Assembly: GCA_002898575.1 (NCBI GenBank)
Contig: BEHT01000018.1
Span: forward strand, 1 to 63,709
Length of the DNA: 63,709 bases
Direction of reading: 5' to 3'
DNA from: a bacterium HR17
GTDB lineage: Bacteria > Armatimonadota > Fervidibacteria > Fervidibacterales > Fervidibacteraceae
Below, piece after piece: positions 34,750-44,639 of this stretch. The notes beneath the pieces were generated by a model that saw nothing but the letters and a program-made list of their open reading frames with translations, was not told where the DNA came from and did not search any database. Position numbers and translations under genes: made by a program. Within the stretch, counting starts at the first letter, position 1. The number at the start of each line of letters is the position of its first letter.

Positions 34750-36873
34750 ATGCAACGGGCAGAAGGCATCTGGTTGGTGGTAGTGTTTGGCGGTGTGGTG
34801 CTTGGGTGTGGGAGTGCGGTGTCGCAAGCGGAGGTGAAGGCAATGGCGCTGCCGCCCCATCCGCGTTTGTTGCTCAACGGCGATGGCATTGCAGAACTGA
34901 AAGAGCGCATCCGCCGCTACGACTGGGTGGAAGCCCAATGGGAAGCGCTCAAAAAGCGTGCCGATGGGGTGCTGAACGAACCCGTCAACTTGCCCCCTCG
35001 CGGCGGCAACTGGTGGCACTATTACGCCTGTCCCAAACACGGCGCGTCGCTGCGGACGGGCAGGCAAATTGGCGAGTGGCAGTGGGAACACATCTGCCCC
35101 GTTGACAACGAACGGTTGCCCAGTGACCCGACAAAACCCGAACGCGACTACGACGGCGTCGTGATTTCGGGCATCCATCAGCGTTACGCCAACGCCGTTC
35201 GCGATTTAGGCATTGTCTACCGAGTCACAGGTGACCGCCGCTACGCCGACAAAGCGAGGGCGATTTTGCTGGCGTACGCCGAGCGTTACTTGAGTTATCC
35301 GTTGCACGATATTCGGGGCAGAGCGCAAATCGGGGGCGGGCGTGTCGGACCACAAACTTTGGACGAAGCCGTTTGGCTCGTCCCGATGGCGCAAGGTGCG
35401 GACTTGATTTGGGAGACGCTGAGCGACACAGAGCGCCAAACGCTGGCGCACAAATTGTTTTTGCCCGCCGCAAAAGAGGTCATCTTGCCCCACCGCATGG
35501 GCGTGCACAACATCCAGTGCTGGAAAAACAGCGCCGTCGGATTGGTCGGTTTTCTGCTGGGTGACGAGCGACTCATCTACGAAGCCATTGACAACCCCGA
35601 ACGGGGCTATTGGACGCAAATGCGTAAGGGCGTTTCGCCTGATGGTGTTTGGTGGGAAGGCGCATGGGGCTATCACTTCTACACCCTGGCAGCGCTATGG
35701 CCTTTGACTGAGGCGGCGCGCAATTGCGGCATCAACCTTTACGGTGACGAACTCAAACGGATGTTTGATGCGCCTTTCAAGTTCATGATGCCCAACTGGC
35801 GGTTGCCTGCCTTCAATGACAGCACCGAAGTGGCGCTGCTGACGGAAATCGGGTTTGCCCGCTTCGGCATCACGCAACCGATTTATGAACTGGCTTACGC
35901 CAGGTATCGTGAACCGATGTATGCGACCTTGTTGGCGCGCGGCGACCGGAGAAGCGATTTTGCGCTGTGGTTTGGCGTCGGCGCATTGCCCCCACCGCAA
36001 CCGCTGCAGTGGCGCAGCGCTAACTACCCCGCGTCGGGATACGCCGTTTTGGCGAAAGGCGAAGGCGAACAAGCGACTTGGCTGTGCCTGAAATATGGAC
36101 CGCACGGCGGCGGACATGGTCACCCCGACAAACTCAACTTCGTCCTTTACGCGCGCGGACAAGTGCTGGCACTTGACCCTGGCATCACCCGCTACGGTGT
36201 GCCGTTGCACAGCGGTTGGTTCAAAACGACCTTGGCCCACAACACGCTCATCGTGGATGAGACGAACCAAAAGCCGGCTGAAGGTAAATGCGTGGCGTTC
36301 GGCAATGAGCAGGGCGTTGATTTCGTCATCGCCGACGCGGGCAACATTTACGACGGAGTGCAATTCCGCCGCGCCATCGCGTTGCTCGACGAGAACTCCA
36401 TTGTCGTGGTTGATCGCATCCGCTGCGACAGTGAGCGGTTGCTGGATGTGGCGCTGCATTTGCGGGGGCAGTGGGCACAAGCGCCCAAAGGCGATCGCTG
36501 GACGCCACCGGACAAAGACGGCTACCGCTATCTGACCGATGCATCTGTGCTTCGCGTAGACAGCGCCGTGACCGTGACGCTGCGCGTCCGCGACGAATGG
36601 CAAATCGCTGTGACGCTCCTTGCCGATGCACCCATTGACCTTGTGACCGCATTGGGCATCGGCAATCACGCCGACGACCGCGTGCCGATGTTGATGGCGC
36701 GCCGGCGCGCTGACGAGATGACGCTCATTTGGGGCATCAGTTTGAACGGGCAACCCCTCAAGGTCGCGTGGCAGCACCTTCCACACGCCGTTGCAGTGCA
36801 GGTCACTTTGCCTGACGGAAAACAGCGGGCGCTTGTCGCCGACATGGAGCAAGGCAGCATGCGGGTGCGTTGA
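34750..36873 (+). CDS. Heparinase II/III-family polysaccharide lyase, probable lipoprotein
   Basis: 707 residues from ATG 34750, six bases after AGGTGA; ATG 34744 is in frame. The N-terminus VVVFGGVVLGCGSA could be a lipobox (V-L-G-C). The alpha/alpha toroid runs from about 30 to 400 (LRDLGIVYRVTGDRRYADKARAIL-type helices, GVHNIQCWKNSAVGL, WWEGAWGYHFY with a candidate Tyr/His), then the C-terminal beta-sheet domain with KYGPHGGGHGHPDKLNFVLYARG and ALDPGITRYGVPLHSGWFKTTLAHNTLIVDE. Lyases of this kind cleave uronate-containing glycans. The next gene encodes an enolase-superfamily enzyme, suggesting shared catabolism of the product. Confidence 0.88.
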   Translation: MQRAEGIWLVVVFGGVVLGCGSAVSQAEVKAMALPPHPRLLLNGDGIAELKERIRRYDWVEAQWEALKKRADGVLNEPVNLPPRGGNWWHYYACPKHGASLRTGRQIGEWQWEHICPVDNERLPSDPTKPERDYDGVVISGIHQRYANAVRDLGIVYRVTGDRRYADKARAILLAYAERYLSYPLHDIRGRAQIGGGRVGPQTLDEAVWLVPMAQGADLIWETLSDTERQTLAHKLFLPAAKEVILPHRMGVHNIQCWKNSAVGLVGFLLGDERLIYEAIDNPERGYWTQMRKGVSPDGVWWEGAWGYHFYTLAALWPLTEAARNCGINLYGDELKRMFDAPFKFMMPNWRLPAFNDSTEVALLTEIGFARFGITQPIYELAYARYREPMYATLLARGDRRSDFALWFGVGALPPPQPLQWRSANYPASGYAVLAKGEGEQATWLCLKYGPHGGGHGHPDKLNFVLYARGQVLALDPGITRYGVPLHSGWFKTTLAHNTLIVDETNQKPAEGKCVAFGNEQGVDFVIADAGNIYDGVQFRRAIALLDENSIVVVDRIRCDSERLLDVALHLRGQWAQAPKGDRWTPPDKDGYRYLTDASVLRVDSAVTVTLRVRDEWQIAVTLLADAPIDLVTALGIGNHADDRVPMLMARRRADEMTLIWGISLNGQPLKVAWQHLPHAVAVQVTLPDGKQRALVADMEQGSMRVR

Positions 36874-36890
36874 AGCGGGGCGAAACGATA

Positions 36891-38288
36891 ATGGCGATCC
36901 AGATGCGCGTCGTGGGTGTGAGCGTTTACTTTTTGCCCATCACGATGCGGATGCCGTTGAAGTTTGGGCGCGAAGTCGTCACCGATGTCGTTTGCTGTCG
37001 CGTTCAAGTGCGTGTTGCCGACGAACGGGGCAACCGTGCCGACGGTTGGGGCGAAACGCCCCTGATTGCGCAATGGGGATGGGCAAGCGAGACGCTCCCC
37101 TACGCTGAACGGTTGACAGCGATGCAGGCGTTTTGCTTGCGCTTGGCGACTGCTTGGGTCAACTTCGCCGCAACGGGGCACGCATTGGAAGTGGGGCATG
37201 CCTTCCTTGAGGGGGTGTTGCCGTCGCTTCTCGCTGCCTTCAATGCCGAACGCGCCGGACGCGCACCGATGCCTTACCTTGCGGCGCTCATTTGTGCTTC
37301 ACCCTTTGACCTTGCACTCCATGACGCCTACGGCAACCTCGTCGGTTTGCCGACCTATGCGACTTATCGCCCGCCTTTTTTGCGCCACGATTTGAGCCGT
37401 TACCTTGAACCTGACGGCGATGTGTGTTTTCGGGGCAAGTTCCCTGCCGATTTTCTCGCCGCCGACCCGCCGAAAAAGTTGCCGGCGTGGCATCTCGTCG
37501 GCGCTAAAGACCCGCTGACTGCCGATGATTTGACGGGCGACGAACCCGATGACGGCTACCCCGTTTTGCTCGCCGATTGGATTGAGCGGGATGGGTTGAA
37601 GTGCCTGAAGGTCAAATTGACGGGCACGGATTTTGACTGGGACTACGCGCGTTTTGTGCGCGTCGGACACATCGCGCTAGCCCACGATGTCGCGTGGCTG
37701 ACGGCGGATTTCAACTGCACCGTCACTGACCCGCAGTATGTCACCGGGTTTTTGGACAAACTGTTGCAGGATCACCCACGCTTGTGGCAAAGGCTGCTTT
37801 ATATTGAGCAACCGTTCCCTTACGACCTTGAGGCGCACCCGATAGATGTGCGGGCGATCGCCGCGCGCAAACCGCTGTTCATGGACGAAAGCGCCCACGA
37901 TTGGCGGTTTGTGCGGATGGGTCGCCAACTGGGCTGGACGGGTGTGGCGCTGAAAACTTGTAAGACGCAGACGGGCGCCCTGCTGATGCAAGCGTGGGCA
38001 AAAGCCCATGGGCTGTTGCTGATGGTGCAGGATTTGACCAACCCGATGCTGGCGCTCATCCCGCATGTGTTGCTGGCGGCTTACGCCGGCACGCTCATGG
38101 GCGTGGAAGTCAACGCGATGCAGTTTTACCCCCACGCCTCTGCACCCGAAGCGACGGTGCATCCCGACCTGTATCGCCGCCGCGACGGTTGCGTGGCTTG
38201 GCACACCGTCAACGGCAGCGGCTTCGGCTATCGCCTCCCTGAAATCCCCCGCCAATTGCCTACCACCGCTTTGGTCGTCGGCGACTGA
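36891..38288 (+). CDS. Enolase-superfamily (mandelate racemase/MLE-like) enzyme
   Basis: 465 residues from ATG 36891; a TTG at 36870 overlapping the previous stop is an alternative. The superfamily barrel residues are all visible: catalytic K-V-K in LKCLKVKLTG, metal ligands Asp (TADFNCT), Glu (YIEQPF) and the D-E-S of LFMDESAHD, and the opposite Lys in VALKTCKTQTGA. This looks like the MLE subgroup, which abstracts a proton next to a carboxylate; acid-sugar dehydratases and cycloisomerases are relatives. It is longer than the usual 350-400 residues, mainly in the middle insert around 185-225. Context suggests a role in uronate or aldonate breakdown. Confidence 0.85.
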   Translation: MAIQMRVVGVSVYFLPITMRMPLKFGREVVTDVVCCRVQVRVADERGNRADGWGETPLIAQWGWASETLPYAERLTAMQAFCLRLATAWVNFAATGHALEVGHAFLEGVLPSLLAAFNAERAGRAPMPYLAALICASPFDLALHDAYGNLVGLPTYATYRPPFLRHDLSRYLEPDGDVCFRGKFPADFLAADPPKKLPAWHLVGAKDPLTADDLTGDEPDDGYPVLLADWIERDGLKCLKVKLTGTDFDWDYARFVRVGHIALAHDVAWLTADFNCTVTDPQYVTGFLDKLLQDHPRLWQRLLYIEQPFPYDLEAHPIDVRAIAARKPLFMDESAHDWRFVRMGRQLGWTGVALKTCKTQTGALLMQAWAKAHGLLLMVQDLTNPMLALIPHVLLAAYAGTLMGVEVNAMQFYPHASAPEATVHPDLYRRRDGCVAWHTVNGSGFGYRLPEIPRQLPTTALVVGD

Positions 38289-38296
38289 CCTGCTCT

Positions 38297-39862
38297 TCAA
38301 TGCCGAAAGTGGCGCCTGCCTGTGAAGACCATCGCAACGCCGTAGCGGTTGCAGGCGGCGATGACATCGGGGTCGCGTTTGCTGCCGCCTGGTTGGACGA
38401 TGGCGGTGACACCTGCTTGTGCGGCGATTTCAGGACCGTCGGGCATCGGGAAGAAAGCGTCGCTGGCGAGCACCGCCCCTTTCGCCCGTTCACCCGCTAA
38501 CTCAACGGCGATCTTGACGGAAAGGGCACGGTTCATCTGCCCCGCCCCGATGCCCACGGTCGCACCGTTTTTCGCCACAACGACGGCGTTGCTTTTGACA
38601 TGCTTGACGACTTTCCACGCAAACCACAAATCGCGCCATTCGCTCTCCGTCGGGGCTCGTTCGGTGACGACTTGCCAGCGTTCTGACGGCACATCGTCTA
38701 CATCGGCGGTCTGTGCCAGCAAACCGCCTGTCACCGATTTGACATACAGTTCGGCGGCGCCCACCGCCGGCAGCAACGGCTGGTCGCCCAACTGCAAACT
38801 CAAAATGCGGATGGTTTCACCCCAGCCTTTACGGGTTTTGATGCGTTCCAGTGCGTCAGGGTCGTAGTCAGGTGCGATGATGGCTTCGTAAAAACTGCCT
38901 TGCACGAGGATTTCGTCAGCGGTTGCGCCGTCCACTTTGCGGTTGACGCCGATGATGCCACCGAAGCGCGCTTCGGGGTCGGCGTCCCGCGCTTTTGCAA
39001 AGGCGTCCGCCAGCGTTTCGCCAATCGCCACACCGCACGGGTTGGTGTGTTTGATGATGCATGCAGCGGGTCGGTCAAACTCGCGGACAAGGTTGAGCGC
39101 AGCGTCCAAATCGGCGATGTTGTTAAACGACAACTCCTTGCCCGAAAGTTGCACCGCCGTCGCCACGCTCGGCACTTCCGAAAGCGGGTCAACATAGAAC
39201 GCCCCTTGCTGATGAGGGTTTTCGCCGTAACGGGCATCCATCCGCTTGACGAAGCCAAGCGCCAGTTCGGACGGAAATAGAATGCCCGTTTGCTGGCGGA
39301 AGTAACTCAGAACGGCAGCGTCGTAAGCAGCGGTGTGGGCGAAGGCTTTTAACGCCAACTCCGCCCGCACCTTTAGCGGCATTGCGCCGTCCTTCAGCCA
39401 CCGCAACACTGGCAGGTAATCGGCGGGGTCGCAAACGACGACGACATCGCGGTAATTTTTCGCCGCCGCTCTGAGCAGCGTCACGCCCCCGATGTCAATG
39501 TGCTCCAACGCCGTCAGTTCATCCACGCCTTGTCGCACGACTTCACGAAACGGATAAAGGTTGACGGCAACGAGGTCAATGGGTGCGATGCCTAATTGCT
39601 CCAATTCGCGCAGGTGAGCGGCGACATCGCGGCGCGCCAAGATGCCCGCCGCGATGAAGGGGTGAATGGTTTTGACCCGCCCGTTCAGGATTTCAGGAAA
39701 CTGGGTGACTTCGCGGACTTCGGTGACGGGCAACCCTGCGTCCCGCAGGGCTTTTGCTGTCCCGCCCGTTGAAATCAACGCAAAACCCAATTCGTGCAAC
39801 CCTTGCGCGAACGCCACCAACCCGCGTTTGTCCCAAACGGAAAGCAACGCCCGCTTTGTCAT
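38297..39862 (-). CDS. purH: Bifunctional AICAR formyltransferase / IMP cyclohydrolase
   Basis: 521 residues from ATG 39862 (GGGGTGAAAGCGCA upstream). It performs the last two steps of purine synthesis. The N-terminal cyclohydrolase (ALLSVWDKRGLVAFAQGL, ISTGGTAKALRDAG, EILNGRVKTIHPFIAAGIL) and the C-terminal transformylase (RYGENPHQQGAFYVD, ELSFNNIADLDAALNLV, ACIIKHTNPCGVAIG with the catalytic Lys-His, SDAFFPMPDGPEIAAQAGVTAIVQPGGS) are complete. It converges with the enolase-like gene. Confidence 0.97.
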   Translation of the reverse strand: MTKRALLSVWDKRGLVAFAQGLHELGFALISTGGTAKALRDAGLPVTEVREVTQFPEILNGRVKTIHPFIAAGILARRDVAAHLRELEQLGIAPIDLVAVNLYPFREVVRQGVDELTALEHIDIGGVTLLRAAAKNYRDVVVVCDPADYLPVLRWLKDGAMPLKVRAELALKAFAHTAAYDAAVLSYFRQQTGILFPSELALGFVKRMDARYGENPHQQGAFYVDPLSEVPSVATAVQLSGKELSFNNIADLDAALNLVREFDRPAACIIKHTNPCGVAIGETLADAFAKARDADPEARFGGIIGVNRKVDGATADEILVQGSFYEAIIAPDYDPDALERIKTRKGWGETIRILSLQLGDQPLLPAVGAAELYVKSVTGGLLAQTADVDDVPSERWQVVTERAPTESEWRDLWFAWKVVKHVKSNAVVVAKNGATVGIGAGQMNRALSVKIAVELAGERAKGAVLASDAFFPMPDGPEIAAQAGVTAIVQPGGSKRDPDVIAACNRYGVAMVFTGRRHFRH

Positions 39863-40034
39863 TGCGCTTTCACCCCGTTCATCACCATGTGGAGTTAGGT
39901 GAACGGCTGTTCGCCCCACTGTCGGCGCGGTAAGTCAATCGCCGGCGATCCACCTCAGGTAGTCTAACACGCAGGCGAAAAGGAGCGGGTGCTAAAATGG
40001 CAGCACAATTTGCCGAACAGAGGAGGGCACGCCA

Positions 40035-42257
40035 ATGAGGTGTTGGTGGGCTGTTGCGACGGTGTTGACGAGCATGTGCGGTTACGCCATCCTGCGGGCA
40101 AGCGAGGTGGTGCCTGTGACGGTGACAATTGTAGGTGAACAGTTCCTGCTGGACGGCAAACCGACCTACGCCGATACGCCCCACGCCAACCCCAAAGCGC
40201 TGGGCATGTTGCTGAACACCCGCATGGTTCAAGCACTCTTTGCCGATGAAAACCCCGAAACTCGGCACCTTTGGCGCTATCCCGACGGAACTGAATTTGA
40301 CCCTGAACGAAACACGAATGAGTTCATCGCTGCATTGCCCCTTTACAAGGCTCACGGTGTCATTGCTTTCACCATCAACTTGCAATGCGGTGCTCCGAAA
40401 AGGGATCAAATCACTGGCAATCAACCTTGGCATGTCAGCGGTTTCAACCCTGACGGCTCACTTAAACCTGCATGGCTCAACCGGCTCAAGCGAATTTTGG
40501 ATGCGGCACAAAAGCAGCGCATGGTTGTCATCTTGGGGCTGTTTTACTTTGGTCAAGACCAAAGATTACGAGATGAGGATGCTGTCAAGAGGGCAGTTGT
40601 CAACGCTGTTGATTGGTTGATGGAGCAAGGCTATCGGCATGTGCTCGTTGAAATCGCCAACGAGTGCAACAGTGGTGGCTACGACCATAAAATCATCAGA
40701 CCTCCGAGGGTGGTTGAACTCATCAAACTGGCAAAAGAACGAAGCGGCGGTAAGTTGCTTGTCTCAACCAGTTTCACCGGCGGCGTTGTTCCCCCAGACG
40801 AAGTTTTGCGAGCCGTTGACTTCGTGCTCGTTCACGGCAATGGGCAAAAGCCGGAGCGGATTCGCGAAATGGTTCGGACAATTAGAGCGAAATTGCACTC
40901 TTGGGGCACCCCGAAGCCCATCGTTTTCAACGAAGACGGAACGGACCTGCGCAACATGGAAGCAGCGCTTGAGGAAGGAGCAAGTTGGGGTTACTTTGAC
41001 CCAGGACGCAACAACTACCGCAACGGGTTTCAATCCCCACCTACCAACTGGCTCATCAACACACCAAGCAAAAGGGCTTTCTTCCGCAAAGCCGCTGAAT
41101 GGGTCGGTATCGTTCCGCCAAAAGGGGTCACTTACGAAATGCAACGCCTCATCATCGCTCGTCTTGACCCACAACTCAACCGAACAGTTTGCGCCGTCGG
41201 CGACATCAACGGTGATGGCAAAGAAGATGTGGTGATCGGCAGCAGGCAGAAAGGTAAAGACTCGCTCGTTTGGTTGGAACAAATTGGCATGGGCGATTGG
41301 AGAGTTCATGTCATTGACGATGAAGCCGAAATGCTGGAATCAGGTGGAGTGTTGGGTGATGTGGATGGCGACGGGAGACTTGACTTTATTGCTGGCGGAG
41401 ATTGGCGCAGCCCCAACCTTTGGTGGTGGCGTCAACCTTCTGACCCAAAGCAAAAATGGCAACGGTTCGTTATCGGTTCATTCGCTAACAAGTTCCACAC
41501 TCAACTTTGGGCTGATGTTGACGGTGACGGTAAGGGCGAGTTGGTGACTTGGAATCAAGGTCAAAAGGCATTGCTGTGGCTCAAACCTCAAAGCGACCCG
41601 ACAAAAGAGTGGCAAGCCTTTGTCATTGCCCGCGATGTTGAAGGCGAAGGACTGGCTTGGGCGGATGTTGATGGCGATGGGAAACCTGAATTAATTGCAG
41701 GCAACTTCTGGTTTAAGCCGACAAGCGATGTCCGAAAAGAATGGCAGCGGTTTCAGTTCGCAAAAGGTTATGTCGGAACAGTGGTTGAGGCAGCAGACCT
41801 TGACAACGATGGTCGTATTGAAATTATCCTGTCTGAAGGCGATGCCCAATATTTTGGTCGCAAAGAGCAAGGGCGCGTCGCTTGGTTCAAAGCAGGGAGC
41901 GACCCACGCCAAATTTGGCGCGAACATGTTTTGGCAAGCGACTTGGTTGACCCCCATTCGCTTATCGTCGCCGATTTCACCGGTGACGGTTTGCTTGACA
42001 TTTGCGTCATTGAGATGGACTTCACCGACCGTCCCCAAGTCATCCTGTTTGTGAACAGAGGCAGCGGAAAATTTGAGACCCATGTCGTTGACGAAGGGGT
42101 CGGCAGCCACGACGCCAAACTTATCCGCATCGGCGACAAACCCGCCATCGTCGGAAAACCTTTCACGGGCAAGCGCTTGGGCGAAGTGCACCTATGGATG
42201 ATGGAGTGCAACCCGATCGCCTTCACTTTGTGCGCTTGTTGCGAACGCAGGCGTTGA
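40035..42257 (+). CDS. Secreted clan GH-A-like glycosidase with C-terminal VCBS/FG-GAP propeller
   Basis: 740 residues; ATG 40035 follows GAGGAGGGCACGCCA. Residues 1-22 look like a signal peptide. About 30-350 form a TIM barrel with the clan-A proton donor in VLVEIANECNSGG and a likely nucleophile Glu in PIVFNEDGTDL. Residues about 375-710 contain FG-GAP/VCBS-type repeats with calcium-binding loops: VGDINGDGKEDVVIGS, LGDVDGDGRLDFIAGG, WADVDGDGKGELVTWN, WADVDGDGKPELIAGN, AADLDNDGRIEIILSE and VADFTGDGLLDICVIE. Substrate is unknown. GC appears lower than in its neighbours, as for other glycan genes here. Confidence 0.8.
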   Translation: MRCWWAVATVLTSMCGYAILRASEVVPVTVTIVGEQFLLDGKPTYADTPHANPKALGMLLNTRMVQALFADENPETRHLWRYPDGTEFDPERNTNEFIAALPLYKAHGVIAFTINLQCGAPKRDQITGNQPWHVSGFNPDGSLKPAWLNRLKRILDAAQKQRMVVILGLFYFGQDQRLRDEDAVKRAVVNAVDWLMEQGYRHVLVEIANECNSGGYDHKIIRPPRVVELIKLAKERSGGKLLVSTSFTGGVVPPDEVLRAVDFVLVHGNGQKPERIREMVRTIRAKLHSWGTPKPIVFNEDGTDLRNMEAALEEGASWGYFDPGRNNYRNGFQSPPTNWLINTPSKRAFFRKAAEWVGIVPPKGVTYEMQRLIIARLDPQLNRTVCAVGDINGDGKEDVVIGSRQKGKDSLVWLEQIGMGDWRVHVIDDEAEMLESGGVLGDVDGDGRLDFIAGGDWRSPNLWWWRQPSDPKQKWQRFVIGSFANKFHTQLWADVDGDGKGELVTWNQGQKALLWLKPQSDPTKEWQAFVIARDVEGEGLAWADVDGDGKPELIAGNFWFKPTSDVRKEWQRFQFAKGYVGTVVEAADLDNDGRIEIILSEGDAQYFGRKEQGRVAWFKAGSDPRQIWREHVLASDLVDPHSLIVADFTGDGLLDICVIEMDFTDRPQVILFVNRGSGKFETHVVDEGVGSHDAKLIRIGDKPAIVGKPFTGKRLGEVHLWMMECNPIAFTLCACCERRR

Positions 42258-42413
42258 TGGTAATGGTTCGGCGATGCCCAAATAGGTAGTCACTTTAGTG
42301 GCTGCTGCGTCCTACCAGTGCGTTAGACTACCTGTGGCGATAGGGAGATGGGCAGTTTCGTGTCGTCCCGGCTTAATTTCCTGTTGCCCTGATCATGACG
42401 GTGGTGATGGACG
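42258..42413. other. Short spacer with nested inverted repeats
   Basis: AGGTAGTC (42284) and GACTACCT (42326) can pair around 34 bases that contain a second small inverted repeat, CACT-TT-AGTG. This could be an RNA leader structure or a terminator of the preceding gene. No gene is seen here. Confidence 0.3.
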
Positions 42414-42989
42414 ATGGTGCGGTTGAACAAAGAGGCAGTAGCGCTTTTAGTCGTGGATGTGCAGGAGAAGTTTGTGCCCGTGTTGTTTGAAGCGGAACGC
42501 TTGATTGCTGCGTGCCGGTTGCTTATCGGCGGGACACGCCTGCTGGGTGTGCCGATCTTTGTCACGGAGCAAAACCCTGACAAATTAGGGCGCACCGTCA
42601 CGGAATTGCAAGACGCATTGGGCGACGCTTACTGCCCCATCGCCAAGATGACTTTCAGCGCTTTCGGCAGTGAAGAGTTTCGCCGCACCTTTGCGGCATC
42701 GGGACGGACTCAGTTGCTCCTTTGCGGAATTGAAACCCATGTCTGCGTTTGGCAGACGGCGTTGGATGCCCTTGAGTTGGGCTATGAGGTGTTCATCGCG
42801 GAAGATGCGACGACGGCGCGCCATGCGTTTCTGTGGCGGTCGGGCGTGCAAAGTTGCGTGGAAGCGGGCGCAGTGCGGGTGAACGCGGAAGCGGCGCTGT
42901 TTGAGTTACTGGGCACGGCAGAGCACCCGCAATTTCGGCAGGTGCAAGCGTTGGTGAAAGCGTTGGCGCCATCCATTTACAGCCGATAG
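42414..42989 (+). CDS. Isochorismatase-family cysteine hydrolase
   Basis: 191 residues. The catalytic triad of the family is present: Asp in ALLVVDVQEKF, Lys in CPIAKMTFSAF and the nucleophile Cys in LLLCGIETHVCVWQTA (cis-peptide region). Family members act on small amides, for example nicotinamide or biuret-like compounds; the substrate here is unknown. A small hypothetical gene begins just after the stop. Confidence 0.88.
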   Translation: MVRLNKEAVALLVVDVQEKFVPVLFEAERLIAACRLLIGGTRLLGVPIFVTEQNPDKLGRTVTELQDALGDAYCPIAKMTFSAFGSEEFRRTFAASGRTQLLLCGIETHVCVWQTALDALELGYEVFIAEDATTARHAFLWRSGVQSCVEAGAVRVNAEAALFELLGTAEHPQFRQVQALVKALAPSIYSR

Positions 42990-43003
42990 AGGTGAGCGCC
43001 TGC

Positions 43004-43312
43004 ATGGCGACGATGGTGCGACGGCAAGACTTTTTCACAGGCATCGCTGTGCGCGTTGATGGGCGCACTGTGCCGTTGGCGCTTCCCGAGGGGACACGCT
43101 CTTGCTGGTTCACGGTGCGTTTTCGCAAGGGGCGGCGCATCGTTACGGTATGGCTGGCGGTGCACCGGCGCCGCGACGGGACGCCTGACATCGTGGTGCA
43201 GTTGCCCAACGATTTGAGGGGGCTGCGGGTGCATGTCCATCGGGGCGGGGCGTGCTTACACTGCGTGGAACCGACACACGATGTGCCCGACAAAGGGGGC
43301 AAGGAAGCGTGA
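43004..43312 (+). CDS. Small hypothetical protein preceding glcE
   Basis: 102 residues from ATG 43004, which has GAGGTGAGC about 10 bases upstream; GTG 42992 is an alternative. Mostly beta-strand-like, Arg-rich, with C-L-H-C near the end (residues about 82-85) that might bind a metal. Not recognised. The stop overlaps the glcE start by GTGA, so it is probably translated together with glcE and glcF. Confidence 0.55.
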   Translation: MATMVRRQDFFTGIAVRVDGRTVPLALPEGTRSCWFTVRFRKGRRIVTVWLAVHRRRDGTPDIVVQLPNDLRGLRVHVHRGGACLHCVEPTHDVPDKGGKEA

Positions 43313-44583
43313 CGGCGCTCCCTTTCGCCGTCCAAGACCTGACAGAACAGGTGCAAGTGGATGGACAACGGCCAGCAGAAGTGTGGCTGCCCGAGACGGT
43401 AGAACAAGTTGCGGAAGCGATGGCTCTCGCTTTTGAGCGCAACTTGGCGGTCATCCCGCTAGGCAACGGGACGAAACGCCACATCGGGTTGCCCCCATCT
43501 CGCTACGATGTGGCGCTGTGCCTGCGGAAGTTGTGCGGGTTCGTGGAGTATGCGCCCGACGATTTGGTCGTCATCGTCAAGGCGGGCACGACTTTGGCGG
43601 AGTTGCAACAAGCCTTGCGTGAACGCGGGCAGTTTTTACCCCTTGACCCGCCCTTTCCTGAACGCACCACGGTGGGCGGCGTCGTGGCGACAGCGATGAC
43701 AGGACCATGCCGTTGCCTGTATGGCGCCGTGCGCGAACACCTTTTGGGCATCAAGGTTGTGCAACCTGACGGCAAGGTCACCCGCTTTGGCGGCAAAGTC
43801 GTCAAAAATGTCGCAGGCTACGATGTGACGAAATTGTATGTCGGCTCGTTTGGGACATTAGGCGTTATCGTGGAAGCCAATTTCAAGGTGCGTCCGTTGC
43901 CCGAAACGCAAGCGACTTTGCCTCTGTGGGCGGATGACACCGACGCTGTTGAACGCTTCTTGAGCGCGTTGGTGCTCAGTGATGTCACACCTGCTTGCGC
44001 TGAATTGCTGAACGCGACTGCGTTGGAGCAAACAGGTATCGGAGCGCTGCTGGTGCCAAAAGGGCGTTATTGTTTGCTGCTGGGCTTTGACGGTTTCCGC
44101 GAAGAAGTGGCATGGTGGCTGGGTGAAGCGCAGCGATTGGCGGCGACGGCGGGTTTGGCGGTCGCTGACACCCTTGAAGGGGAAACGGAAAAAGCGCTGC
44201 GGGCGCAGGTGCGTGACGCCCACGCAGGCGAAGGGGCAACTTGGGTGTTGCGGGTAATTTTGCCGTCGTCGGAAGTGTGTGGCTTCACAGAAAAGGTGCA
44301 ACGCGTGTTGGGTGAACGCAGCGGCGTGTTGGCGCACAGCCTTAACGGTGTCTTGCGGGTGCTAGTGCATGAACCGTTCAACGAAGAAATGGCGGACGCC
44401 GTCACCGCGTTGCTGCAACACGCCGTTAAACAGGGCGGCAACTTGGTCGTGGAGAAGGTGCCAACGGAATGGAAAAAGCGTCTACCCGTTTGGGGGCAAC
44501 TGCCGTCGGCGTGGCAGTTGATGCAGCGCTTGAAGGCAGCGTTAGACCCCAAAGGCATCCTGGCGCCAGGGCGCGTCGTGTAA
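43309..44583 (+). CDS. glcE: Glycolate oxidase FAD-binding subunit (GlcE-like)
   Basis: 424 residues from GTG 43309, overlapping the previous stop. FAD-binding type-4 (PCMH) motifs: VIPLGNGTKRHIG, FPERTTVGGVVATAMTGPCR and the FAD-site FGGKVVKNVAGYDVTKLYVGSFGTLGVI. GlcE with GlcF oxidises 2-hydroxy acids such as glycolate with electrons passed to the respiratory chain. The C-terminus ends in DPKGILAPGRVV, typical of the family. No glcD gene is adjacent. Confidence 0.88.
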   Translation: MTALPFAVQDLTEQVQVDGQRPAEVWLPETVEQVAEAMALAFERNLAVIPLGNGTKRHIGLPPSRYDVALCLRKLCGFVEYAPDDLVVIVKAGTTLAELQQALRERGQFLPLDPPFPERTTVGGVVATAMTGPCRCLYGAVREHLLGIKVVQPDGKVTRFGGKVVKNVAGYDVTKLYVGSFGTLGVIVEANFKVRPLPETQATLPLWADDTDAVERFLSALVLSDVTPACAELLNATALEQTGIGALLVPKGRYCLLLGFDGFREEVAWWLGEAQRLAATAGLAVADTLEGETEKALRAQVRDAHAGEGATWVLRVILPSSEVCGFTEKVQRVLGERSGVLAHSLNGVLRVLVHEPFNEEMADAVTALLQHAVKQGGNLVVEKVPTEWKKRLPVWGQLPSAWQLMQRLKAALDPKGILAPGRVV

Positions 44584-44639
44584 AAACAATCGCTTCGGGC
44601 GAACCCTGACGGGCACGAAAAAGTTGGCGTAAAGGGACG

